Shown here: in pieces, positions 1 through 8,226 of the stretch
Layout: every line of letters starts with the position of its first letter
Numbering within the stretch: position 1 is the first letter of the stretch
Assembly (NCBI RefSeq): GCF_001425865.1
Contig: NZ_LMDS01000001.1
Span: 723,489 to 761,152 of the forward strand
Source: Rhizobacter sp. Root404
GTDB lineage: Bacteria > Pseudomonadota > Gammaproteobacteria > Burkholderiales > Burkholderiaceae_C
Length of the DNA: 37,664 nt
Direction: 5' to 3'
The notes under the pieces: model-generated
Database searches by the model: none
Told to the model about the DNA's origin: nothing
What the model saw: only the letters and a program-made list of their open reading frames with translations
Translations under genes and position numbers: made by a program

Positions 1-2255
1 GAGCCAATGTTGAGCTCGGCGATCTCGCGGATCGGCGTCGCGCTGAAGAAGTATTCGGTGAAGCCGGGGGTCTCGTAGACGAGCTTGCGGTAGGCCTTGA
101 AGCTGCCGTCGCTGATCGCCGCGGCGGCCTCGAGGAAGGCTTTCGGCGCGCTCTTGGTCGGGTTCAGCAGCGTCGCTTCCAGCGTGGCCGCGACCAGGGT
201 CTCGAGGTTGCGCCGACCGATCTCCGGGTGCGCGTATTTCGACGCGATCACCTCGCCCTGCTCGGTCAGGCGGATCTGCCCGTTCACCGTGCCCGGCGGC
301 TGCGCGAGGATGGCCTGGTAGCTCGGGCCGCCGCCGCGGCCGACCGTACCGCCGCGGCCGTGGAACAGGCGCAGCGTGATGCCATGGTCCTGGCGCAGGC
401 TGCCGAACAGCGCGACCAGGTCGATCTCGGCGCGGTACAGCTCCCAGTTGCTGGTGAAGCTGCCGCCGTCCTTGTTGCTGTCGGAGTAGCCGAGCATGAT
501 GTCCTGCTCGGCGCCGCTTCTCACCATCATCGCGGTGATGCCGGGCAATGCGTAGAACGCCCGCATGATCGGCGCGGCGTTGCGCAGGTCGCCGATGGTC
601 TCGAACAGCGGCGAGACGATCAGGTCACTGACCGCACCGTCATCCAGCGTGCCGCGCAACAGGCCCACTTCCTTCAGCAGCAGCATCACCTCGAGCAGGT
701 CGCTGACGTCCTCGGTGTGCGAGATGATGTAGTGGCGCATCGCGGCGCGCCCGTAGCGCGCCAGCATCACGACCGCGGCCTCGAAGATCGCGAGTTCGCC
801 GAGCGTGTGCTCGCTGTACGCCGCGGCGCGCACGCGCAGCGGCCGGGCGTCGTTGAGCTGCTGCACCAGCAGGGCGCGACGCGCGTCCTCGCCGAGCCCG
901 CTGTAGTCGGCCTCGACCCTCGCGACCTTCAGCAGCTCGGCGACGACTGCCTCGTGCTTGTCCGAGCTCTGCCGCAGATCGACCGTCGCGAGGTGGAAGC
1001 CGAACACCTGCACCGCGCGCATCAGCGGCTTCAGGCGCGGCGCCGCCAGTGCCTGGGCGTGGTGCGCGGCGAGCGACGCGTCGATCACCTTCAGGTCGGC
1101 CAGAAACTCGTCGGCCGAGTCGTACGGGTGCTGCGGCGCGACCGCGTGGCGCAGCGCCTCGGTGCCGGTGAAGAGTTCGAGCGTCGCGGCCAGCCGCGCG
1201 TACATGCCGATCAGCGCGCGGCGGTAGGGCTCGTCCTCGCGATGGACGCTCTGGTCGGGGGACTGTGCCGCCAGGGCCTGCATCGGCGCGGTGACCGGTG
1301 CGAGCGACGCCGAGATCGACAACTCCGCGCCGAGCTCGTGGGTCTCGGTCAGGTAGAAGCGCAGCACCGTCTCGGCCTGCCGTGCCAGCGCCATCTGCAG
1401 CGTGTCGGCCGTGACGAACGGGTTGCCGTCGCGGTCGCCGCCGATCCAGTTGCCCATGCGGAAGAACGACGCGATCGGGTGGCCGGGCAGCGCGTTCTCG
1501 AGCTCGCGGTACATCTTCGGGATCTGGCGCAGGAAGGTCGAGCGGTAGTAGCTCAGCGCGTTCTCGATCTCGTCGCCGACCGTCAGCTTGGCGGTGCGCA
1601 GCATGCGGGTCTGCCAGATCTGCGTGACGCGGGCGCGGATCAGCGCCTCGTTCTCGGCCCGCTCGCGCTCGGTGTGGAGCGCGTCCCGCTGCTCGACCAG
1701 CTCGGCGATCGTCCGTTCGGCGTCGAGGATGCTCTTGCGCTGCACCTCGGTCGGGTGCGCGGTCAGCACCGGCGAGATGTAGGCGTGCGACAGCGTCTGC
1801 GCGATGTCCGCGGCGCGGATGTCGGCGGCGGCCAGGCGCTCCAGCGTCATCGCCAGCGAGCCTTCCTGCAGGTGGCCCTGGCGCTCGTGGTGGTCGCGGC
1901 GCCGCACATGGTGGCGGTCTTCGGCGATGTTGGCCAGGTGCGAGAAGTAGCTGAAGGCGCGGATCACGCTGACGGTCTGGTCGCCGGAGATGTTCTTCAG
2001 CAACCGGTCCAGCGCGCGGCCCGCCTGCGCGTCGCTCTTCAGCCGGTACGCAACCGACAGCTGGCGCACCCGCTCCACCAGCTCGAAGGCCGCCTTGCCC
2101 TCCTGCTCGCGGATCACGTCGCCGAGGATGCGACCGAGCAGCCGGATGTCGTCGACCAGCGGGCGGTTCTTCTCGGCGGCGTCGGCGGTGGAGGTCTTGC
2201 GCTTCGCCGCGGCCTGGCGCGTCAGGGTGGTTGCGGCAGTTGCGGCTGTGGCCAT
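1..2255 (-). CDS. ppc: Phosphoenolpyruvate carboxylase, C-terminal end cut by window edge
   Basis: Carboxylates phosphoenolpyruvate with bicarbonate to oxaloacetate; anaplerotic, and also the carboxylation step of the serine cycle in methylotrophs that use it. Reading the minus strand from the ATG at 2255 gives about 751 residues beginning [10 protein letters not shown]. Family landmarks in order are HPTEVQRKS (His near residue 166), [14 protein letters not shown] (near 265), [12 protein letters not shown] (near 590), [12 protein letters not shown] (near 635) and [11 protein letters not shown] at the window edge. Full-length enzymes have roughly 880-950 residues, so the last 150-200 residues lie to the left. 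No strong Shine-Dalgarno sequence is visible. The gene is divergent from hemC, an arrangement I recall from Burkholderiales, so its presence alone does not prove a serine cycle. Confidence 0.97.
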   Translation of the reverse strand, partial: MATAATAATTLTRQAAAKRKTSTADAAEKNRPLVDDIRLLGRILGDVIREQEGKAAFELVERVRQLSVAYRLKSDAQAGRALDRLLKNISGDQTVSVIRAFSYFSHLANIAEDRHHVRRRDHHERQGHLQEGSLAMTLERLAAADIRAADIAQTLSHAYISPVLTAHPTEVQRKSILDAERTIAELVEQRDALHTERERAENEALIRARVTQIWQTRMLRTAKLTVGDEIENALSYYRSTFLRQIPKMYRELENALPGHPIASFFRMGNWIGGDRDGNPFVTADTLQMALARQAETVLRFYLTETHELGAELSISASLAPVTAPMQALAAQSPDQSVHREDEPYRRALIGMYARLAATLELFTGTEALRHAVAPQHPYDSADEFLADLKVIDASLAAHHAQALAAPRLKPLMRAVQVFGFHLATVDLRQSSDKHEAVVAELLKVARVEADYSGLGEDARRALLVQQLNDARPLRVRAAAYSEHTLGELAIFEAAVVMLARYGRAAMRHYIISHTEDVSDLLEVMLLLKEVGLLRGTLDDGAVSDLIVSPLFETIGDLRNAAPIMRAFYALPGITAMMVRSGAEQDIMLGYSDSNKDGGSFTSNWELYRAEIDLVALFGSLRQDHGITLRLFHGRGGTVGRGGGPSYQAILAQPPGTVNGQIRLTEQGEVIASKYAHPEIGRRNLETLVAATLEATLLNPTKSAPKAFLEAAAAISDGSFKAYRKLVYETPGFTEYFFSATPIREIAELNIG

Positions 2256-2337
2256 GCGGGTCTCGGTCGTGTAATTTGGTTACGGAGGATGAATCCTAGC
2301 AGCCACTGCAAGAGGCGCGCCTGCTAGCATGCCGCCC

Positions 2338-3282
2338 ATGCCCCAAGCCGCTGCCGACACCACCCTGATCGCTACCCGCGAGAGTCGCCTCGCCCTCTGG
2401 CAGGCCGAGCACGTGCGCGATCTGCTGACGCGCCGGTTCGGGCTGCGGGTCGAGCTGCTCGGCATGACGACCCGCGGCGACCAGATCCTGGACCGAACGC
2501 TGTCCAAGGTCGGCGGCAAGGGGCTGTTCGTCAAGGAACTCGAGACCGCGCTCGAGGAAGGTCGCGCGCACCTGGCGGTCCACTCGTTGAAGGACGTGCC
2601 GATGGACCTGCCCGAGGGCTTCGTCCTCGCAGCCGTCCTCGACCGCGAAGATCCGCGCGACGCGTTCGTCTCGTCGCGCTACCGCACGCTCGACGAGCTG
2701 CCGCAGGGCGCGACCGTCGGCACCTCGAGCCTGCGGCGCGTGGTGCAGCTGCTCGCCGCACGGCCCGACCTCGTCGTTCAACCGCTGCGCGGCAACCTCG
2801 ACACACGGCTGCGCAAGCTGGACGAGGGCGGCTTCGACGCGATCGTCCTCGCCGCCGCGGGCCTGATGCGCCTGGGCCTGGCCGAGCGCATCGCCTCGCG
2901 CTTCGAGCCCGAGGCGATGCTGCCCTGCGCCGGGCAGGGCGCGCTCGGCATCGAGGTGCGGGCCGACGCGACCGCGCTGCGCGAGCAGCTCGGCCAGTTG
3001 ACGCATCGCCCGACGTGGCTGGCGGTCCAGGCGGAGCGCGCCGTGTCGCGCGCACTCGGCGGCAGCTGCAGCATGCCGCTCGCGGCGCACGGCACCTGGC
3101 ATGGCGAGACGCTGACGCTGCGCGCCGCGCTTGGCGACGGCGAATCGCCGACCGCGCCGCTGCTGCGTGCGCAGGCGAGCGCGTCGGTCCACACCGACGA
3201 GCAGGCCCGCGCCCTCGGCGAACACGCGGCGCAGACGCTGCGCGACGCCGGCGCCGCTGCCTATCTCGGCGTCAAGCCCTGA
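2338..3282 (+). CDS. hemC: Porphobilinogen deaminase (hydroxymethylbilane synthase)
   Basis: Polymerises four porphobilinogens into hydroxymethylbilane, the third common step of tetrapyrrole synthesis, in the cytoplasm. The protein (314 residues from ATG 2338) has the family N-terminus [16 protein letters not shown], the segment KGLFVKELE, the catalytic-region motif [15 protein letters not shown] with [12 protein letters not shown], and the dipyrromethane-attachment loop [12 protein letters not shown]. An upstream ATG at 2329 would add MPP, but it overlaps a possible -10 box (TAGCAT, 2325-2330), so I prefer 2338. It heads hemC-hemD-hemX-hemY. Confidence 0.95.
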   Translation: MPQAAADTTLIATRESRLALWQAEHVRDLLTRRFGLRVELLGMTTRGDQILDRTLSKVGGKGLFVKELETALEEGRAHLAVHSLKDVPMDLPEGFVLAAVLDREDPRDAFVSSRYRTLDELPQGATVGTSSLRRVVQLLAARPDLVVQPLRGNLDTRLRKLDEGGFDAIVLAAAGLMRLGLAERIASRFEPEAMLPCAGQGALGIEVRADATALREQLGQLTHRPTWLAVQAERAVSRALGGSCSMPLAAHGTWHGETLTLRAALGDGESPTAPLLRAQASASVHTDEQARALGEHAAQTLRDAGAAAYLGVKP

Positions 3283-3301
3283 GCGCGCGGGACGTGCTGC
3301 C

Positions 3302-4072
3302 GTGCGGGTGATCGTGACCCGGCCCGCGGCGCAGGCGGCCGACTGGGTCGACCATCTGCGCGCCAGCGCGATCGATGCAGTCGCGCTGCCGCTGATCGGC
3401 ATCGCGCCGGTGACCGATCCGTCGGCGTTGCTCGCCGCCTGGCGCGGGCTCGCGCAACGCGATCTGGTCGTCTTCGTCAGCCCGAACGCGGCCGAGCAGT
3501 TCTTCGCGCTGCGTCCTCACGGCGTGACGTGGCCGGCCGGTCCGCGAGCCGGCTCGCCCGGGCCGGGCACGACGCGCGTGCTGGTCGGGCTCGGCGTGCC
3601 GGCCAGCGCGATCGTCGAGCCCGCCGACGATGCGGCGCAGTTCGACAGCGAATCGTTGTGGGCGCGCCTGCGCACGCAGGACTGGCAAGGCAGGCGCGTG
3701 CTGATCGTGCGCGGCGATGGCGGGCGCGACTGGCTCGCGCAAACCTTGCAAGCGGCGGGCGCGCAGGTCGAGCATGTCGCCGCGTACCGACGCCTCGCGC
3801 CGGCCCTGGACAGCGATCACGCGGCGCTGCTGCGCGCCGCGCTCGAGCGCCCCGAGGCTCACCTCTGGTTCTTCAGCAGTTCCGAGGCGATCGACAACCT
3901 CGCCGCGGCACCGCTCGTCAGCGATGCGCCAACCGATTGGGCCCGTGCCCGTGCGCTGGCCACGCACCCCCGCATCGCCGCGCGTGCGCGGCAATTGGGG
4001 TTCGCACGCGTGACCGAGGCACGACCGTCGCTGGCCGCCGTGATCGCCTGCATACAATCGATCGGACCGTGA
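3302..4072 (+). CDS. hemD: Uroporphyrinogen-III synthase
   Basis: Cyclises hydroxymethylbilane to uroporphyrinogen III with inversion of ring D. The product has 256 residues from a GTG start at 3302. The frame stays open further upstream, but that stretch lies inside hemC and reads as arginine-rich shadow. The typical opening VIVTRPAAQAADW is followed by a bilobal Rossmann-like fold with FVSPNAAEQF in the first lobe and VLIVRGDGGRDWLAQTL and WFFSSSEAIDNL in the second. The sequence family is weakly conserved, so the call rests on these blocks and on position between hemC and hemX. The stop overlaps the hemX start as GTGA. Confidence 0.9.
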   Translation: MRVIVTRPAAQAADWVDHLRASAIDAVALPLIGIAPVTDPSALLAAWRGLAQRDLVVFVSPNAAEQFFALRPHGVTWPAGPRAGSPGPGTTRVLVGLGVPASAIVEPADDAAQFDSESLWARLRTQDWQGRRVLIVRGDGGRDWLAQTLQAAGAQVEHVAAYRRLAPALDSDHAALLRAALERPEAHLWFFSSSEAIDNLAAAPLVSDAPTDWARARALATHPRIAARARQLGFARVTEARPSLAAVIACIQSIGP

Positions 4073-5187
4073 CCGACGACCTCTCGAACGCCCCTCCGCC
4101 GCCGGCCCCGCCGGCCCTCGTCGCGCCGCCGCCCGCTGCTGCGCCAGCGCGCGCGTTGTGGATCGCGCTGGCCGTCATCGGCGCGTTGTGCGTCGCGAGC
4201 CTGGTGCTGGCCTGGAAGGCCGACCAGCGCGGCAGCAGCCTCGAGCAGGAACTGGTGCGCCGCCAGCAGGACAACAACGGCAAGGTTGCCGAGGCGCGCG
4301 CGCTGTCCAAGCAGGCACAGGAGAACGCCAGCGACACCGCCGCCAAGGTGGCGCTGCTCGAGGCCCGCGTCGCCGAGGTGGCGGTGCAGCGCGGTCAGCT
4401 CGAAGACCTGATCCAGTCGCTCTCGCGCTCGCGCGACGAGAACGTGCTGGTCGACATCGAGGCGGCGATCCGCGTCGCCCAGCAGCAGACCGCGATCACC
4501 GGCAGCGCCGAGCCGCTGGTGGCCACGCTGAAGCAGAGCGACGAGCGCCTCGCGCGCTACAGCCAGCCGCGCCTGGAGGGCGTGCGCCGCGCCATCGTGC
4601 GCGACCTGGAGCGCGTGCGCGCGACCAGCGTCGCGGACATCGCGTCGCTCGGCATCAAGCTCGACGAGGCCATCCGCGTCGTCGACGACCTGCCGCTGCT
4701 CGGCATGGCCGATTCGCGCAGCGTCAAGGAGCCGGCGCGGCCGGCGGTCGCCAAGCCGATCGTCACGGCGAAGGCGGCGGCGTCCGCGGCGAGTTCGCCG
4801 GCCGGGTGGGGCGGGCCGGTCCTCGATACCTGGAACGCGTTCGGCGAGAAGGTCTGGAGCGAGGCGAAGTCGCTGATCCGCGTGACCCGCATCGAGCACC
4901 CCGAGGCGATGCTGCTCGCGCCCGAGCAATCGTTCTTCGTGCGAGAAAACCTGAAGCTGCGGCTGCTGAACGCGCGGCTCGCGCTGCTCAGCCGCCAGTT
5001 CGACACCGCGCAGGCGGACCTGCAGGCTGCGCTGGTCACGCTCGACCGCTACTTCGACCGCGGCTCCAAGCGCACGCTGCTCGCGACCGAGCTGATCCGT
5101 CAGGTCGCCGGGCAGGCGCGCCAGGTGGTGGTGCCGAGACCGGACGACACGCTCGCCGCGTTGACCGCCGCTGCGGCCGGCCGCTAG
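4069..5187 (+). CDS. hemX: HemX family membrane protein of the haem operon
   Basis: The 372-residue product starts at a GTG overlapping the hemD stop. A Pro/Ala-rich cytoplasmic N-terminus (1-26) is followed by one transmembrane helix (about 27-50, ALWIALAVIGALCVASLVLA). A long charged coiled coil with Gln, Glu and Ala heptads spans about 52-115, and the rest is a helical domain. HemX proteins are often annotated as uroporphyrinogen-III C-methyltransferase, but no SAM-binding methyltransferase motif is visible here. A scaffold or assembly role at the inner membrane together with HemY is more likely. An Ala-rich linker (near 225-245) looks poorly conserved. Confidence 0.85.
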   Translation: MTDDLSNAPPPPAPPALVAPPPAAAPARALWIALAVIGALCVASLVLAWKADQRGSSLEQELVRRQQDNNGKVAEARALSKQAQENASDTAAKVALLEARVAEVAVQRGQLEDLIQSLSRSRDENVLVDIEAAIRVAQQQTAITGSAEPLVATLKQSDERLARYSQPRLEGVRRAIVRDLERVRATSVADIASLGIKLDEAIRVVDDLPLLGMADSRSVKEPARPAVAKPIVTAKAAASAASSPAGWGGPVLDTWNAFGEKVWSEAKSLIRVTRIEHPEAMLLAPEQSFFVRENLKLRLLNARLALLSRQFDTAQADLQAALVTLDRYFDRGSKRTLLATELIRQVAGQARQVVVPRPDDTLAALTAAAAGR

Positions 5188-5193
5188 AGCGCC

Positions 5194-6441
5194 ATGCGCA
5201 ACATCATCTGGTTCGTCCTGTTGTTCGGCGTGGCGGTGCTGGCCGCGACCACGCTGGGCACCAACGACGGGCTGGCGACGTTCTACTGGCGCGGCTGGCG
5301 CCTCGACGTGTCGCTGAACCTGTTCCTGATCGCGTTGATCGGCAGCTGCTTCCTGATCGTCGCGGCGATCCAAGGCATCAGCGCGCTGGTCGGCCTGCCG
5401 CGGCGGGCGCGCGAGTGGCGCGTCGCGCGGCGCGACCGCAGCGCGCAGGCCGCGCTGCGCGACGCGCTGGCGCAGTATTTCGGCGGCCGCTACAGCCGGG
5501 CGCAAAAGTCCGCGCAGCGCGCGCTCGTGATCCAGGCCGACACGCCCGAGCTCGCGCAGGACAACGAGTTCACCGTGCTCAGCCACCTGCTCGCCGCCGG
5601 CAGCGCCCACCGCCTGCAGGACCGCGCCGTGCGCGACGAGCAGTTGCGCCATGCGCTCGAGCTCTCGCGCCGCAGCGCCGCCGCGCGCTCGGCCGAGGAG
5701 GGCGCGCGGCTGCTCGCCGCCGAATGGGCACTTGACGACCGCGACGCGCCGCGCGCGCTCGAACTGCTCGGCGAACTGCCGCAGGGCGTCGCGCGCCGCA
5801 CCCACGCGCTGCGCCTGCGCCTGCAGGCCACGCGCCTGGGCCGCCAGCCGCAGGAGGCGCTCAAGACGGCGCGGCTGCTCGCCAAGCATCAAGGGTTCTC
5901 GAAGGTCGCCGCGCAGGGCCTGCTGCGCTCGCTGGCGTTCGAATCGCTCGACACCGCCCACGACATCGACCAGCTCAAGCGCGTCTGGGCCCAGTTCGAC
6001 CCGGTGGATCGGCGCGACGGTTTCGTCGCCGCGCGCGCTGCCGACCGCGCCGCCGCACTCGGCGCGCACGAGGACGCGCGTTCGTGGCTGCGACCGTTCT
6101 GGGACGCACCCGCCGAGATCGGTCCCGAGGAACGCGCCGCCGTGTCGTTCGGCCTGGTCAGCGCCATCCCCGGCATCGGGCCCGAGTGGCTGCCGCGTCT
6201 CGAGGCGGCCGCGACCGCGTTCACCCGCGAGGGCGCGGTCGCGCTCGCCGTCGGCAGCGCGCTGGCCGAACGCCAGTTGTGGGGCAAGGCACGGCTGCTG
6301 CTCGAGCAGGCCGCCAACGACACTGCCCTGGCCGCCGGCCCGCGTCGCAAGGCCTGGCTCGGCCTCGCGAACCTGGCCCGGCAGGAGGGCGACGAGAACC
6401 GCGCCGCGCGCTGTTTCGAATCCGCCGCGCGGCTGGCGTGA
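5194..6441 (+). CDS. hemY: HemY protein, TPR-containing membrane protein
   Basis: The 415-residue product starts 6 nt after hemX. Two N-terminal transmembrane helices (about 3-22 and 43-64) flank the family-typical segment GLATFYWRGWRLDVSLN. A large Ala/Arg/Leu-rich helical domain of tetratricopeptide type follows, including a C-terminal repeat with KARLLLEQAANDTALAAGPRRKAWLGLANLARQ-like spacing. This is the proteobacterial HemY of the hemCDXY operon, not the protoporphyrinogen oxidase of the same name in Gram-positives. Its exact biochemical role is not established; a scaffold for late haem synthesis is the usual proposal. Confidence 0.88.
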   Translation: MRNIIWFVLLFGVAVLAATTLGTNDGLATFYWRGWRLDVSLNLFLIALIGSCFLIVAAIQGISALVGLPRRAREWRVARRDRSAQAALRDALAQYFGGRYSRAQKSAQRALVIQADTPELAQDNEFTVLSHLLAAGSAHRLQDRAVRDEQLRHALELSRRSAAARSAEEGARLLAAEWALDDRDAPRALELLGELPQGVARRTHALRLRLQATRLGRQPQEALKTARLLAKHQGFSKVAAQGLLRSLAFESLDTAHDIDQLKRVWAQFDPVDRRDGFVAARAADRAAALGAHEDARSWLRPFWDAPAEIGPEERAAVSFGLVSAIPGIGPEWLPRLEAAATAFTREGAVALAVGSALAERQLWGKARLLLEQAANDTALAAGPRRKAWLGLANLARQEGDENRAARCFESAARLA

Positions 6442-6458
6442 CGCCTCGCCAAAACTGC

Positions 6459-6464
6459 TATACT
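6459..6464 (+). promoter_or_regulatory. Putative -10 box of the tRNA-Arg gene
   Basis: TATACT lies 11 nt before the mature tRNA 5' end, a suitable distance for a sigma-70 promoter. No good -35 hexamer is visible at 16-18 nt upstream (the closest is GTGACG-like sequence at the hemY stop), so read-through from the hem operon may also contribute. Confidence 0.45.
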
Positions 6465-6474
6465 GCGTGGCTGC

Positions 6475-6551
6475 GCGGCTGTAGCTCAGCTGGATAGAGT
6501 ACTTGGCTACGAACCAAGGGGTCGTGGGTTCGATTCCTGCCAGCCGCACCA
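6475..6551 (+). tRNA. tRNA-Arg (anticodon ACG)
   Basis: The cloverleaf can be drawn by hand. The acceptor arms GCGGCTG and CAGCCGC pair perfectly. The D arm has GCTC...GAGT, the anticodon stem is CTTGG/CCAAG around loop CTACGAA (anticodon ACG, read as ICG), and the T arm contains TTCGATT. The discriminator A is followed by an encoded CCA, giving 77 nt in all. It decodes CGN arginine codons, which are heavily used in this GC-rich genome. Confidence 0.97.
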
Positions 6552-6572
6552 GAACAATTCGTTCTAGAACGA

Positions 6573-6609
6573 CAGCCTGGAAACCTCGGTTTCCAGGCTG
6601 TTTTTCTTT
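6573..6609 (+). terminator. Intrinsic terminator after tRNA-Arg
   Basis: A perfect 13-bp inverted repeat (6573-6585 with 6588-6600, around a CTCG-type loop) is followed on the plus strand by TTTTTCTTT. The T tract is only on the plus-strand side, so it terminates the tRNA transcript rather than phhB. A separate 14-bp perfect palindrome (TCGTTCTAGAACGA, 6559-6572) lies between the CCA end and this hairpin. Confidence 0.9.
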
Positions 6610-6616
6610 GGGGCGA

Positions 6617-7000
6617 TCACTCGTACTTCAGGTACTTGAACCGCGGGTCGTCCGGCGTGCCCTCGAGCGCCGAGTCGGCGCCGGGCCGCCACATCACCAC
6701 GTCCTCGATCCGGGCCGCGAGCTCGAAGTCCTTGTCGGTCACGCCCTTGGCGGCGTGGTTCATCAGCTTGACCGTCACGAAGGCGTACGACACCGTCAGA
6801 TCGGGGTGATGCCAGGCGGCTTCGGCCAGATGGCCGACGGTGTTCACGACCATCAGCGTCGACTTCCAGCCGCTCGTCTTGAACTTGCGGCGGATCCAGC
6901 CGTCTTCGTAGTGCCAGTTCGGCAATTCGTCCGCCAGCCTCGCGTTGATCTCGTCGACGGTGTAGACCGCGTCCTTCGTCTGCTTGCGCCAGGTGGTCAT
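6617..7000 (-). CDS. phhB: Pterin-4a-carbinolamine dehydratase
   Basis: Dehydrates 4a-hydroxytetrahydropterins; members of this family are found in methylotroph H4MPT islands (pcd), where a role in pterin metabolism is proposed. The 127-residue product starts at ATG 7000, preceded by GGAG eight bases upstream. The family signature is AEAAWHHPDL (HHPD, active-site histidines near residue 75), with NWHYEDGWIRRKFK upstream and VTVKLMNHAAKGVTDKDFELAARIE downstream. The C-terminal extension (residues about 105-127, PGADSALEGTPDDPRFKYLKYE) is longer than in phenylalanine-hydroxylase partners. It is divergent from mptG, and no phenylalanine hydroxylase gene is adjacent, which supports a C1-cofactor context. 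Confidence 0.92.
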   Translation of the reverse strand: MTTWRKQTKDAVYTVDEINARLADELPNWHYEDGWIRRKFKTSGWKSTLMVVNTVGHLAEAAWHHPDLTVSYAFVTVKLMNHAAKGVTDKDFELAARIEDVVMWRPGADSALEGTPDDPRFKYLKYE

Positions 7001-7023
7001 GGGCGTCTCCGGGTGTTTCGATG

Positions 7024-7032
7024 ACACAGTGT
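7024..7032. promoter_or_regulatory. ACACAGTGT palindrome, putative activator site between phhB and mptG
   Basis: A 9-bp palindrome with central A, extended to GACACAGTGTC (7023-7033). The same palindrome with central T lies before fhcB (23306-23314), and one-mismatch copies lie upstream of fae. It is centred 34 nt before a sigma-54-like -24 element and 28 nt before the phhB start codon, so it could act on either gene. A role as binding site of the regulator at 14531-16570 is inference. Confidence 0.45.
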
Positions 7033-7047
7033 CCTCCGGGCGATACA

Positions 7048-7082
7048 GTTCTGCAGGGGAATGGCGATTTCCCTGCGGGAAC
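7048..7082. repeat. Imperfect inverted repeat overlapping the mptG promoter region
   Basis: Left arm GTTCTGCAGGGGAA and right arm TTTCCCTGCGGGAAC can pair, with one bulged G, around the loop TGGCGA. It lies in the 139-bp phhB/mptG spacer and overlaps the sigma-54-like promoter at 7062-7077, so it may be a DNA operator rather than an RNA hairpin. It is not followed by a T tract, so it is not an intrinsic terminator. Confidence 0.5.
7062..7077 (+). promoter_or_regulatory. Candidate sigma-54 promoter for mptG
   Basis: TGGCGATTTCCCTGCG keeps the GG and GC dinucleotides at -24/-12 spacing, but matches only about 7 of the 10 core positions of TGGCAC-N5-TTGC. The predicted start is near 7088, about 50 nt before ATG 7140. 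In DNA this GC-rich the pattern can arise by chance; its value is the recurrence at fae and fhcB. Confidence 0.35.
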
Positions 7083-7139
7083 AGAGCTTGCTCCCTCGAC
7101 CCGCAGCATTCGCCATCTTCCGGGCGGTGCGCCACCACC

Positions 7140-8183
7140 ATGGGCCTTGTCGCCACCCACAATCCGCTGCGGATGGACACCGAACGCCACGACACCGTCA
7201 CGCTGCGGGCGCCGGCACGCCTGCACCTCGGTTTCCTCGACCCGTCGGCCTCGCTCGGGCGCCGCTTCGGCAGCGTCGGGCTGGTCATCGAGGGCTTCGA
7301 GACCGAGGTCGAGCTCGGTGCCGCAGTGGTCGATCGCGTGACGGCCGACACGCCGGAAGGCGACGCGCAGATGGAGCGTGCGAGCGCCTACCTGCGGACC
7401 TTGCGCGAGCATAGCGGCCGTCTCGACACGCTGCACCTGCGGCTGCTGCGCGTGCTGCCGGCGCACGGCGGCTTCGGCTCCGGCACGCAGTTGGCATTGA
7501 CGATCGCGCGCGCGTTCGCGCAGTGGCACCGTCTGGACGTGGGCACGCCCACGCTGGCGCACTGGCTCGGGCGCGGTCAGCGCTCCGGCATCGGCATCCA
7601 CGGCTTCGACCTCGGCGGGCTGATCGTCGACGGCGGCCCGGCGGCCGATGGGCGCCCGGCGCCGCTGCTCTCGCGCATCGCGTTGCCCGAGGAGTGGCGC
7701 ATCCTCGTCGTGCAGGACGAGCGGAAGCAGGGCCTCGCTGGCAACGACGAGAAGGGCGCGATGGCGGCGCTCGGCGCCATGCCCGCCGCGCGCTCGGCGG
7801 AGATCTGCCACGAGGTGCTGATGCGCGTGCTGCCGGGTGCCGCGAGCGCGGAGTTCGGCATCTTCGCGCGCGGCATCACGCACATCCAGCAGTTGCTCGG
7901 CGCGTACTTCGCGCCGGTTCAGAACGGCCGCGCTTACACCAGCGGCGCGGTCGGCCGCCTGATGGACTGGATCGGCGCCAGTGGCCACGAGGCCGCGATC
8001 GGCCAGAGTTCCTGGGGCCCGACCGGCTTCGCGATCGTCGAGTCGCAGGCGCGTGCCGAGGCGCTCGAGCGCACCGTGCGCGCGGCGGGCCTGGTCGAAC
8101 CGGGCCTCGCGCTGCGCATCGTCGCGCCCCGCAACCACGGCGCGCAGGTCATCGATCGCCGCGCGATGCGGCGGGTGCGCTGA
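7140..8183 (+). CDS. mptG: Beta-ribofuranosylaminobenzene 5'-phosphate synthase (MptG)
   Basis: Condenses 4-aminobenzoate with PRPP, releasing CO2 and pyrophosphate, the committed step of methanopterin synthesis. The 347-residue product belongs to the GHMP-kinase-like superfamily. It has the N-terminal strand LRAPARLHLGFLDP, the glycine-rich loop AHGGFGSGTQLALTIARA near residue 115, GQRSGIGIHGFDLGGLIVDGG near 145, and a C-terminal GQSSWGPTGFAIV block. ATG 7140 and ATG 7173 (MDTERHDT) are both possible starts; neither has a convincing Shine-Dalgarno sequence, and homology begins near residue 19, so 7173 cannot be excluded. It is the first gene of mptG-mtdB-orf5-mch-orf7-orf17-fae. PabBC at 28695 would supply its pABA substrate. 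Confidence 0.9.
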   Translation: MGLVATHNPLRMDTERHDTVTLRAPARLHLGFLDPSASLGRRFGSVGLVIEGFETEVELGAAVVDRVTADTPEGDAQMERASAYLRTLREHSGRLDTLHLRLLRVLPAHGGFGSGTQLALTIARAFAQWHRLDVGTPTLAHWLGRGQRSGIGIHGFDLGGLIVDGGPAADGRPAPLLSRIALPEEWRILVVQDERKQGLAGNDEKGAMAALGAMPAARSAEICHEVLMRVLPGAASAEFGIFARGITHIQQLLGAYFAPVQNGRAYTSGAVGRLMDWIGASGHEAAIGQSSWGPTGFAIVESQARAEALERTVRAAGLVEPGLALRIVAPRNHGAQVIDRRAMRRVR

Positions 8184-8226
8184 GCGCCGCCGATACTCCT
8201 CATTCACGGTCCCCACCCGACACGCC

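Noticed and set aside
228..2327. A 699-codon open frame on the plus strand opposite ppc
   Set aside because: Arg/Ala/Gln/Val-rich low-information translation with no family motifs; the minus strand encodes unmistakable PEP carboxylase.
4069..5187. HemX as an active uroporphyrinogen-III methyltransferase
   Set aside because: The protein is a membrane-anchored coiled coil without SAM-binding motifs; the common annotation is likely inherited from early naming.
3859..6549. An 896-codon minus-strand open frame under hemX and hemY
   Set aside because: Composition is typical of the antisense of GC-rich genes and the plus strand carries the coupled hem operon.
7048..7082. Riboswitch or attenuator before mptG
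   Set aside because: Only one hairpin is visible, no known riboswitch core (THF, TPP, FMN, Moco) can be matched, and no T tract follows.
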